Shown here: in pieces, positions 1 to 7,900 of the stretch
How positions within the stretch are numbered: the first letter of the stretch is position 1
Layout of the letters: the number at the start of each line of letters is the position of its first letter
NCBI GenBank assembly: GCA_020433785.1
Contig: JAGRCC010000774.1
Span: 1 to 18,921, forward strand
From: Anaerolineae bacterium
GTDB lineage: Bacteria; Chloroflexota; Anaerolineae; 4572-78; J111
Direction: 5' to 3'
Length of the DNA stretch: 18,921 nucleotides
Notes under the pieces: model-generated
The model's input: the letters and a program-made list of their open reading frames with translations, nothing else
Told to the model about the DNA's origin: nothing
The model's database searches: none
Translations under genes and position numbers: made by a program

Positions 1-544
1 TGGGTTTAAGTTCGCTTTTGATCAGACTGATATAGTCAACTTCAAATGTAACGAGCCGGCCCACGGCTTGCTCGGTTTCGAGTGTTTGGCTGAGTTGCTG
101 GACATGGCGCGCCGGAACGCCGGAGTTAACACGACCGATAGTCAAGTGAGGAGCGTAGGGACGCGACTCCGGAGTGAAGTTAATAGCGGTTTGAAGCGCG
201 GTACCCAGTCGGTGATGTAGGGCGATTAACGGCTTGGTGTCACCGTGAACCCCGATCCAGAGGATGCGCGGGCGGCGCAGGTTGGGAAAGCAACCTAACT
301 CACTCAGCGTCAGAGAAAAAGAACGGGCAGTTTCGGTTGAAGTTTGGAGGGCATCGTTAACCTTGTCGAGTTCGCCGGTCTGAACATCGCCCAAAAAGTA
401 AAGCGTCAGATGGATATTTTGGGAGGCTGTCCACCGCACGGTGTGGGGTGGAGCCAGTCCTTTGAGTCGATTTTGCACATGAGTGACCGCTCGGCGGGCT
501 TCGTCCGGTAGCTCGATAGCGATAAAGGTGCGGATTGTCGTCAT
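1..544 (-). CDS. thpR: RNA 2',3'-cyclic phosphodiesterase (ThpR / 2'-5' RNA ligase family), 3' end cut by window edge
   Basis: Read on the minus strand from ATG at 544-542, this frame stays open for 181 codons to the window edge, so the stop lies outside. The family usually has about 180-200 residues, so only a few are missing. Both signature motifs of the two-histidine phosphoesterase fold are visible: HLTLYFLG with His45 and Thr47, and APHLTIGRV with His133 and Thr135. These HxT pairs form the active site that opens 2',3'-cyclic phosphates on RNA ends; ligase activity has also been reported in the family. The protein looks soluble and cytoplasmic. No Shine-Dalgarno sequence precedes the ATG, and a good -10 box lies only 10 nt upstream, so the mRNA may be almost leaderless. 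The biological RNA substrate in bacteria is poorly defined. Family assignment is secure. Confidence 0.9.
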   Translation of the reverse strand, partial: MTTIRTFIAIELPDEARRAVTHVQNRLKGLAPPHTVRWTASQNIHLTLYFLGDVQTGELDKVNDALQTSTETARSFSLTLSELGCFPNLRRPRILWIGVHGDTKPLIALHHRLGTALQTAINFTPESRPYAPHLTIGRVNSGVPARHVQQLSQTLETEQAVGRLVTFEVDYISLIKSELKP

Positions 545-554
545 AATAACGGCG

Positions 555-583
555 ATTATACCCGCAGCCGCCTTTGGCGACAA
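555..583 (-). promoter_or_regulatory. Predicted sigma-70-type promoter of thpR
   Basis: On the minus strand there is a -35 box TTGTCG (complement of 578-583), a 17-nt spacer and a perfect -10 box TATAAT (complement of 555-560). The start codon lies 10 nt after the -10 box, which would put transcription start about 3-5 nt before the ATG. Assigned by consensus match only. Confidence 0.5.
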
Positions 584-836
584 ACGGAAAGGACCGCAAA
601 TCGGCTCTAACCGCTCCGGCCGGGGCACCAAATGCAGAAGGGGAGCCTTAATCGCGCCAATTGGAGCGTTTTATTTCTGTCAGCATTCTGTATTTGGTCT
701 AAAGCGCCTGTCATTTGAGCCGTTAAACCTGACTATACCCATTTATTGCGTTTCATATGAGGTATAGTAAAATCCGATGTTAGTTATCTTTGGGAACTTT
801 GTAGACGACAATGAGATGGGCCATTGTCAAGCTAAT

Positions 837-842
837 GGAGGG
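837..842 (+). promoter_or_regulatory. Shine-Dalgarno GGAGGG that selects the lipoprotein start
   Basis: GGAGGG ends 4 nt before ATG at 847. The upstream in-frame ATGs at 811 and 835 have no comparable site, and starting at 847 gives a lipoprotein signal peptide of normal length. Confidence 0.7.
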
Positions 843-846
843 CTTA

Positions 847-2802
847 ATGTCTCCGGGAAAAATTTTGCGGGTATGGCTTCTGATGTGGCCGATTTGGTTA
901 TCGGCCTGTACTACGAACAACGTGGTTCTGGGTCCAGATCAGACTTTGTATCAAAACGGACAGGATGAGAATCGGATTGTTCTGGAAGCGGCTCGCGATG
1001 GCGTGTTTGCCGGGCAAGGAGAGGAGCGCCGGGCGGTTCAAGTTCTGCAACAAGTAACGCTGGCTGCGGACCAAGCTGCCGCTGTTGATGTTGACGGCCG
1101 GGCCTTGGTTCGAGTCGGCGAGCAGTTGACCATGGAACTGCTTAAAGGCAGCGAAGTGCGGGTAGAAGAGTATCTACCCGAGGCCGAGACGATTGAGATG
1201 GAGATACGGCAAAGCGGCGGCATTGTGGTATTTGACTTGACCGAGGAGCCTAATCGACAGCAGCGCTTAACGGTGCAAACCACTTATGCTATCGTGCAGG
1301 CGACCGGTACGCGCTTCGCCGTTATTACCGAGGTCGAGAACGGCCTGGAATGGATTGTGGCTCTGGAAGCCAAGGCCGGCGATCTCCAAGTAACCTCCGG
1401 AGGCACAACCGAAACGCTAACCACGGGGGAAGCCCGTTGGGTGACGGCGTCTGGAGCGCCGGGGCCGGTTATCCCGGCCGGCAAAAATAGTGAAGCCTGG
1501 CTGGCGCAAGCTCGCAACAGCAACCCGGAAGTCATTCTTAGCGAACTTTTACTGGCGCCGGCCAACATTTTGGCCGATACCGGCGCCATTCCCTACCTGG
1601 CTCCGCCGGGCACACCGTTTGAATTTGGCCGGGATAGCCAGGGTGCCGTAATGGTGACCCTTGATCCTCAAGGAATTTATGGCAATCCCAGTTATACGCT
1701 AGAAGATTGCAACGGCGATGGCGTGCAGGATGTGGCCGTAGTTAATGGCGTGATCGATCTGGATTTCAACGCCATCCAGGCCCGGGTTCAGGCCCTCGAT
1801 GTAGGTGTTTTTAACCGAACTACCGCCGGCAACGGGTCGCTTCAGGTTTTTGATGCGGTCGATGATGAAATCGGCCGGGTTATGCTGGATGCCGATGACG
1901 GCGAAATCAAAACTCTTAGCCTGCGGGATCAGCGATTTTTTTACCAAGCCCGCCTGGCCTTGGGCGATGCCTGTTTCCTGGGACTGAGTTTGACGCCGCC
2001 CGGTGAAACCAGAGAAGTGGTTGATCAGATCCAGGTGCGGCCGATTACCGAGAATCTACAAAGCGACGCCGTGGTCAATATTCTGGCGACTTCGGCCGAT
2101 CGTTCGTCTGAAAATGGGAGTTTTCAAGCGCCGTTTGTCGGGAATGATAGTTCGGTCGGGCCTATCGTCATCGATGGGGAGACTGATGATTGGGACGAAC
2201 TGGCTCAATGGGGCCTCGGCTGGACCACGCTGGCAACCATCACCCACGATGAAGGTTGTTCAACGCGCTATCCCAACGCCGGCAGCCTGACCGATCTGAG
2301 CGCTCGAATGCAGTTAGCCTTTGATAAAGAGTTTCTTTACGCCGCTTTCATTGTTAATGATGACGGCTTAGTCACCTATTCGGGCAATGATGAGCGTCTC
2401 TTCTTAGGCGACTCGCCCCAACTGCTGCTTGATTTGGATTTGAACAGCGATTTCGACCAGGCCCAACTTAGCGCCGATGATGTCCAGATCGATTTTTCGC
2501 CCAATACGGCCGGACCGCGCGCCGCTTTTTGGCAGTTAAGTTCGCTGGCCTCCCGGCCGCTCGTTGATGCGACGGTGGCCGTAACGCCAACCGACACCGG
2601 TTATTTTCTCGAAGCTGCCGTGCCGTGGCGGAGTATCGGTTTTGAGCGAAGCCAGGGGGATAAAATCGGCGTGGTAGTCAGCGTCAGCGACAACGACACG
2701 CCGGGGAGCAATGCTCAACAATGTATTATTTCGTCCTCACCAAATCGCGACTGGCAAAATCCAACGACGTGGGGTACGGTATTGCTGATGCCGGTCAGAT
2801 AA
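847..2802 (+). CDS. Lipoprotein with FecR-like domain and C-terminal CBM9-like/DOMON-like domain
   Basis: The 651-residue product starts with a hydrophobic signal peptide ending in lipobox LSAC, lipid-modified Cys21, so it should be anchored on the outer face of the membrane. Residues about 70-200 resemble FecR domains: a repetitive beta-rich segment with VQTTYAIVQATGTRFAV and a TLTTGEARWV ending. FecR domains usually relay envelope signals to sigma factors, but no sigma or anti-sigma gene is next to it. Residues about 287-295 (DCNGDGVQD) look like a calcium loop of the dockerin/EF-hand kind. Residues about 440-651 start with IDGETDDWD and end with AAVPWRSIGF and TWGTVLLMPV, a pattern typical of CBM9-like beta-sandwiches that bind sugars or other ligands. 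The whole may be an extracellular ligand-binding or wall-associated protein. The GNAT gene follows after 12 nt. Domain calls rest on sequence pattern; the function is unknown. Confidence 0.75.
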   Translation: MSPGKILRVWLLMWPIWLSACTTNNVVLGPDQTLYQNGQDENRIVLEAARDGVFAGQGEERRAVQVLQQVTLAADQAAAVDVDGRALVRVGEQLTMELLKGSEVRVEEYLPEAETIEMEIRQSGGIVVFDLTEEPNRQQRLTVQTTYAIVQATGTRFAVITEVENGLEWIVALEAKAGDLQVTSGGTTETLTTGEARWVTASGAPGPVIPAGKNSEAWLAQARNSNPEVILSELLLAPANILADTGAIPYLAPPGTPFEFGRDSQGAVMVTLDPQGIYGNPSYTLEDCNGDGVQDVAVVNGVIDLDFNAIQARVQALDVGVFNRTTAGNGSLQVFDAVDDEIGRVMLDADDGEIKTLSLRDQRFFYQARLALGDACFLGLSLTPPGETREVVDQIQVRPITENLQSDAVVNILATSADRSSENGSFQAPFVGNDSSVGPIVIDGETDDWDELAQWGLGWTTLATITHDEGCSTRYPNAGSLTDLSARMQLAFDKEFLYAAFIVNDDGLVTYSGNDERLFLGDSPQLLLDLDLNSDFDQAQLSADDVQIDFSPNTAGPRAAFWQLSSLASRPLVDATVAVTPTDTGYFLEAAVPWRSIGFERSQGDKIGVVVSVSDNDTPGSNAQQCIISSSPNRDWQNPTTWGTVLLMPVR

Positions 2803-2814
2803 GGCTTAACCAAA

Positions 2815-3330
2815 GTGATTACCGTTCGAGAGGCTCAGTTGGCCGATGCCAGGCGCATTGCCGAGGTGCATGTGGCATCCTGGCAAGCCGCCTACCGGGG
2901 GATACTGCCGGATAAGATGCTCGATAATCTGTCGGTTGAGCATCGGCAAGAAAATTGGCAAACGTGGCTGGTCCAAACCAAAGGCCACGTGCTGGTGTTG
3001 GAAGTAGCCGAGCGAGTGGAAGGTTTTGTGATGTGTGGGGCAACTCGCGACAAAGATGTGGACCGGCAGAAAGTAGGAGAAATTTACGCCATTTATTTAC
3101 ATCCGGAAAGTTGGGGCCACGGGTGCGGGCGGGCGCTGGTTGGGGCGGCGAAAGAAGTGCTGCACCAGGATGGATTTTCAGAGTTATTACTGTGGGTGCT
3201 CGAAGCCAATGAGCCGGCCAAGCGTTTTTATGAGCGGGTCGGCTTCAAAGCCGACGGCGTGACCAAAGTTGAATTTGAGCCCGACGGCACCCAACTATTC
3301 GAATGTCGCTACCGCCAGCCGATCGCTTAG
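2815..3330 (+). CDS. GNAT family N-acetyltransferase
   Basis: The 171-residue protein is a complete GNAT domain, which transfers the acetyl group of acetyl-CoA to an amine. The N-terminus (MITVREAQLADARRIAEVH) is the usual first strand and helix. The acetyl-CoA binding motif A is at about 94-108 (YLHPESWGHGCGRAL), with the glycine-rich loop WGHGCGRA in place of the more common Q/RxxGxG/A. The segment ANEPAKRFYERVGF at 131-144 is the classic motif B region. It starts at GTG 2815, with TAAGG at 2800-2804 as a plausible ribosome binding site overlapping the preceding stop. The 12-nt gap suggests co-transcription with the lipoprotein. The closest functional analogues in this subfamily acetylate small amines or ribosomal and antibiotic substrates. 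The substrate here cannot be read from the sequence. Confidence 0.88.
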   Translation: MITVREAQLADARRIAEVHVASWQAAYRGILPDKMLDNLSVEHRQENWQTWLVQTKGHVLVLEVAERVEGFVMCGATRDKDVDRQKVGEIYAIYLHPESWGHGCGRALVGAAKEVLHQDGFSELLLWVLEANEPAKRFYERVGFKADGVTKVEFEPDGTQLFECRYRQPIA

Positions 3331-3379
3331 AGCGAAGTAATACGCTGCTTAATATTGATTTTTGTATGGGGGTTGCGGT

Positions 3380-3407
3380 TTGCCACAATGCCGGTAAAAC
3401 TTATAAT
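3380..3407 (+). promoter_or_regulatory. Predicted promoter for the soluble PAS histidine kinase
   Basis: TTGCCA at 3380-3385 (5 of 6 matches to the -35 consensus), a 16-nt spacer and a perfect TATAAT at 3402-3407. Transcription would start near 3414, giving a leader of about 93 nt. A second TATAAT at 3460-3465 has no matching -35 box. Confidence 0.55.
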
Positions 3408-3506
3408 TAGCAGCTAATTCTCATAAACCTATTATTAGATCAGGCTATACGATTAACATTATAATTACGCCAGTAGAGAGGAAGTCTCGCGGTGGCTTAA
3501 TATCCT

Positions 3507-4691
3507 ATGAAGATAGAGCTAAAAGCGAGCGTAAAACGCTCTATGAATGACTCGCAGCAATATGACACAACCTTGCACAAAGTGGTCTCGACTATTAGCG
3601 ACCATATTTATGTGACAGATTTGAGTCAAGAGAGTGGCACCACCACCCATTTTTTGTCAGAAAACATCCAAACCATAACGGGCTATCCCCTCGAAACCTT
3701 CCAAGCTGATCCAACATTTTGGCAGTCGATAATCCATCCCGATGACCAACCGCTTTTCCTTGAACATCGAGCTAAATTAGCTAATCAACAGGGAAATGAG
3801 GTTGAATATCGTCTAAAGCGGGCTGACGGGCAAGTTGTCTGGGTACGCGACAGCAGCCAGGTCGATAAAAATGCCGATGGTAAATCGGGCGCGACGGTTT
3901 ATGGCATCATCAGCGATATTACGCCCCGCCGGAAAACGCAAGAAGCTTTACTGCTGGCCCGGGATCGAGCCCTGGAAGCCAGCCGCCTTAAAAGCCAGCT
4001 GCTGGCTAATGTAAGCCACGACTTGCGCACCCCGTTAACCACTATTTTGGGTTACGCTCAACTTCTGGAGATGGGCGCACACGGCCCTTTGGCCGATAAA
4101 CAACGCGAAACCATTTCCGGCATTATTAAGAGTGCCAAATATTTAACCAATCTGGTCAACGATCTGCTTGACCAGGCCAAATTGGAAGACGGTAAACTCA
4201 AGTTAAACATTACCTCATTCGTCCCCTCGGATATTGTCAACCAAGTCCAATCAAATATGAGCGTACCGGCTCATACCAAAGGCTTGACTCTCATCACTGA
4301 TATTGGCCCCGATGTCCCCCTAACAGTCACCGGCGACCCGGATCGCGTTCAGCAAATCTTAGCCAACTTAGTCAGTAACGCTATCAAATTCACCACGGAA
4401 GGCACGGTTCATGTCCGGTTATACCGCCCGGATACCAAGCATTGGGCCTTACAAGTGTCAGATACCGGTATCGGGATTCCGACAGCGGAGCAGCCTTATA
4501 TTTTCGAACCATTCCGTCAAGTTGATACAGCCGGCAAATCGGACACCAGCGGAGCCGGGTTAGGATTGTCTATTGTGAAACAGTTGACAACCCTCATGGG
4601 AGGCTATATTTCGCTGGAAAGTGAAGAGGGCAAAGGCAGTATTTTTACCATTCATCTACCGTTGATCCCCAGTAAGACAGACCCCAGCTAA
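3507..4691 (+). CDS. Soluble PAS-domain sensor histidine kinase
   Basis: The 394-residue protein has no membrane segment and should act in the cytoplasm. Residues about 22-140 form a PAS_3-type domain (ITGYP, SIIHPDD, EYRLKRADGQVVWVRDS, ending YGIISDITPRRK). A short helix leads to a HisKA dimerization domain with phospho-acceptor His171 in NVSHDLRTPL. The ATPase domain has the N box NLVSNAIKF (Asn291), G1 box DTGIGIP (Asp319), F box YIFEPFRQVD and G2 box GAGLGLSIV. An in-frame stop at 3498-3500 makes ATG 3507 the earliest start. Its Shine-Dalgarno is weak (GGTGG at 3491-3495), and Met13 at 3543 is an alternative. From the PAS domain onward it matches the C-terminal third of the Amt-kinase encoded downstream, so the two are paralogues. 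No receiver gene of its own is adjacent; the receiver at 8711 is the nearest partner. Confidence 0.9.
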   Translation: MKIELKASVKRSMNDSQQYDTTLHKVVSTISDHIYVTDLSQESGTTTHFLSENIQTITGYPLETFQADPTFWQSIIHPDDQPLFLEHRAKLANQQGNEVEYRLKRADGQVVWVRDSSQVDKNADGKSGATVYGIISDITPRRKTQEALLLARDRALEASRLKSQLLANVSHDLRTPLTTILGYAQLLEMGAHGPLADKQRETISGIIKSAKYLTNLVNDLLDQAKLEDGKLKLNITSFVPSDIVNQVQSNMSVPAHTKGLTLITDIGPDVPLTVTGDPDRVQQILANLVSNAIKFTTEGTVHVRLYRPDTKHWALQVSDTGIGIPTAEQPYIFEPFRQVDTAGKSDTSGAGLGLSIVKQLTTLMGGYISLESEEGKGSIFTIHLPLIPSKTDPS

Positions 4692-4765
4692 CAATCGGTA
4701 CGATTTAATAGACCACGCAGCCCGCGGCCGGCGAAGTCATATCGATTATTATTGTGGCGTTTTCC

Positions 4766-4799
4766 AACCCCCTCATTTTGGCTGACGCCAAAAAGGGTT
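4766..4799. repeat. Imperfect hairpin after the PAS kinase gene
   Basis: TTTTGGC (4776-4782) pairs with GCCAAAA (4787-4793) around a 4-nt loop, and AACCC (4766-4770) pairs with GGGTT (4795-4799) as an outer stem across an internal loop. No T-run follows on the plus strand, so it is not a standard intrinsic terminator. It could still slow or protect the transcript end. Confidence 0.4.
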
Positions 4800-4866
4800 G
4801 TTCCGCTACGCCACCGCTACAATTACTAAAACTCATCCTTCTTTTGTACTTATCCCATCAACAAGG

Positions 4867-4896
4867 TTGTAATTTTTGATGAAATTCGGGTATTAT
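4867..4896 (+). promoter_or_regulatory. Predicted promoter for the Amt-kinase operon
   Basis: TTGTAA at 4867-4872, an 18-nt spacer and TATTAT at 4891-4896 (5 of 6). Transcription would start near 4903. A purine-rich ribosome binding site (AAAGGA, 4968-4973) precedes ATG 4981. No palindrome typical of a known nitrogen regulator is evident. Confidence 0.4.
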
Positions 4897-4980
4897 TGAA
4901 TTAACCAGTGTAAGGGCGCAGTAGTTAATGGACCTTCACAAAACCATCATTACCCATCGCCTAGGAAAAAGGAATAGCTG

Positions 4981-7900
4981 ATGAACCAATCTCTTCTCGA
5001 CACCGCCTGGGTCTTACTCTGCTCTGGTCTCGTATTTTTGATGCAAGCCGGTTTTACCTGTTTAGAGTCGGGGCTAACCCGCTCAAAGAACAGCATTAAT
5101 GTCGCTATCAAAAATTTGATTGATATCGGCTTGTCAGTCTTGTTGTTTTGGGCTTTTGGCTATGGGCTAATGTTTGGCCTCAGCCAAGCCGGCTGGGTCG
5201 GCTCATCCGGCTTTTTTTGGTCAACGGAAACAACTCCGCACTTAATCGCCTTCTTCATCTTTCAAGCCATGTTTTGCGGCACGGCCACGACCATTCTATC
5301 CGGCGCTATTGCTGAGCGGATTAATTTCAAGGGATACACGATCATGGTCGTGCTGCTGTCGGGACTCATTTATCCCATTTTTGGCCACTGGGCCTGGAAT
5401 GGGGCGGCCGACGGAGACAAAATCGGCTGGCTGGGCCATTGGGGATTTGTTGATTTTGCCGGCAGCACCGTCGTCCACAGTGTCGGTGGCTGGATTTCTT
5501 TGGCAGCGGTATTGGTCATTGGCCCTCGCATGGGTCGCTTTGTAGCCGGCGCGCGTCCCAATAAAATTCCGGGCAGCAACATGCCACTAGCGGTCTTGGG
5601 TGTTTTCCTCCTTTGGCTAGGCTGGTTCGGTTTTAACGGCGGCAGCACCTTAAGCCTTAACGATCGCGTCCCGGTCATTATTTTTAACACGATCCTGGCC
5701 GGATCAGCCGGCAGTACGGCCGTTCTGCTATTTGATTGGCGTACATACGGGCGATTTCAAGTGGAACTTCTGATGAATGGGGTGTTAGCCGGCCTGGTGG
5801 CGATTACCGCTTCGGCGCCGTTTGTGTCGCCACTATCGGCCATTGTGATCGGCGCGGTTGGCGGTTTTGTCATGATGGCGGTCGATTTTACCTTAGAAAA
5901 ATTCGAAATTGACGACGCCGTCGGCGCGATACCGGTTCATCTTGGGGCCGGAATTTGGGGCACACTGGCCGTGGCTATTTTCGGAAATTTAACGCTGATG
6001 GGCACCGGCTTAACGCGTCTGGAACAGGCTGGCGTTCAATTGGCGGGGATTATTGTCTGCGGTTTGTGGGCCTTTGGGCTGGGATACCTCCTGATTAAAT
6101 CAATCGATCGGCGCCGACCTTTGCGGGTCAGTTTAGAGGATGAGCAGATTGGCCTGAATGTCTCTGAACATGGGGCAACTACTGAAATTCTAGATTTTCT
6201 CAAGGCAATGGAACATCAGGCAGCTACCGGCGATATTAATCTACGCGTTCCGGTGGAGCCCTTTACGGAAATTGGTCAAATGGCCGGCCTATATAATAAA
6301 GTCCTCGATGCCCTTCAGAAAGCGGTTATGACCACTGAAGCTATCGTCAGAGACATTCAAGACGGCATTATTACCTTTTCAAAAGATGGATTACTAACCA
6401 GCTTTAATCCGGGTGCGGAAGCGATGTTTGGTTTTTCGGCCGCTCAGGCCATAGGGCAGCCGTTTAGCATGCTGCTGGCTTCGCCCAATGAGGCCCATCA
6501 TCCGCTCGATCCCTCATTTTGGTCGTTAAATCTTATCGGCCGGAGGCAAGAACTAGCCGGCGTCCGTTGCGATCACTCCACCTTTCCATTAGAAGTGTTG
6601 ATCAGCCAGGGGCAAGTTGGCAACGAGATTCTGTTCACGGGTGTTTTGCAGGACATTACCGAACGCAAACTAGCCGAAGATTTAATCAAAAACCAGCGCG
6701 CTTTTCTACGCCAGGTGATTGATATCAATCCCCATTTTATCTTCGCCAAAGATAGGCAGGGGCGCTTTACGCTGGCCAACAAATCATTTGCTCACGCCCA
6801 TGGCACAACGGTTGAGCAACTTATCGGCAAAACCGATGCAGCCATCATCAATAACCAGGCCACCGTGGCACAGTACCAACGTGATGATCTGACCGTCATC
6901 ACTTCCAAACGCGACCTGTTTTATCCCGAACAGCGCATTGAAAAACCGGACGGCACCATCTCTTGGCGGCAAACCATCAAACGCCCGCTTATCAATGATG
7001 CGGGCGAGGTCGATCAACTCCTGTGTGTGGTTACAGACATTACCGATCAAAAAAAGGCAGAGCAATCTTTACAAAATCAAATCGAGCGCATGCGGGCACT
7101 GTATGAAGTTTTCTCCACCGCCGGACTCTCTTTCGAAGAGCAGATCGAAGCCGTGCTGAGTCTCGGCTGCCGGCTTTTGAACTTAGATGTCGGTATTGTT
7201 AGCCGGATTGACGAAACAAATAACCAGTGCCAGGTCCAGCATATCGTTAGGTCAGTGGCGGTCGGTCTGGAAAAGGAGCAAATTCTTCCCTTTGATAAGA
7301 CGCCCTGCCACATTACCTTGGCCCATAAGGATGCCATGTCCATCTCTCATATGGGCCAATCGGAATGGCGAACCCACCCAAGTTATGAAAAAACCAAGAT
7401 AGAAAGCTACATCGGGACACCTATCCGCATTAACAAACAACGCTACGGTACGCTCAACTTTTTTAGCATGACCCCTAAAACCCCCCCCTTTGAGCCGGTC
7501 GATTTGGATTTTATTCACTTGATGGGCAATTGGATCAATGCCACCCTGGAACAACAATTGTCGGCCAAAGAAATTCAAGATAGCGAGGCCCGGCTGCGGC
7601 AGGTACTCGCTTCGGTCAGTGCCCACATCTACATGACCGAATTCACGCAAGAGGGGCAACTGGTCAACGGTTATATCTCGCCCAATGTCGAAAATTTGAC
7701 CGGCTATCCTCAGACAAAATTTCTAGCCGACTGGAGTTTCTGGCCAACGCAAGTCATTCATCCCGATGATCGGGCCGATGCCGCCAAACAAGCCAAAATG
7801 TTGCTGGGCGGCGGCAACAGCGAGATTGAATATCGACTAATACGAGCTGACGGCGAAATTGTCTGGGTACGTGACAGCGGTCGGGTCGAAACCCATATCG

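Larger units (their letters stand above)
545..846. other. Intergenic region between thpR and the divergent lipoprotein gene
   Basis: This 302-nt stretch separates two divergent genes. Besides the thpR promoter I see one -10-like TATAGT at 763-768 facing the lipoprotein gene, without a convincing -35 box, and the lipoprotein ribosome binding site at 837-842. The open frames crossing it are short and do not resemble proteins. I see no RNA gene, terminator or mobile element. Confidence 0.5.

Noticed and set aside
483..767. Open frame of 94 codons on the plus strand opposite thpR
   Set aside because: It is antisense to a gene with clear family motifs, has low-complexity Ala/Ile composition and no ribosome binding site.
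763..768. Promoter of the FecR-like lipoprotein gene
   Set aside because: TATAGT is a fair -10 box but no -35 match occurs at 16-18 nt, so I did not list it as a promoter.
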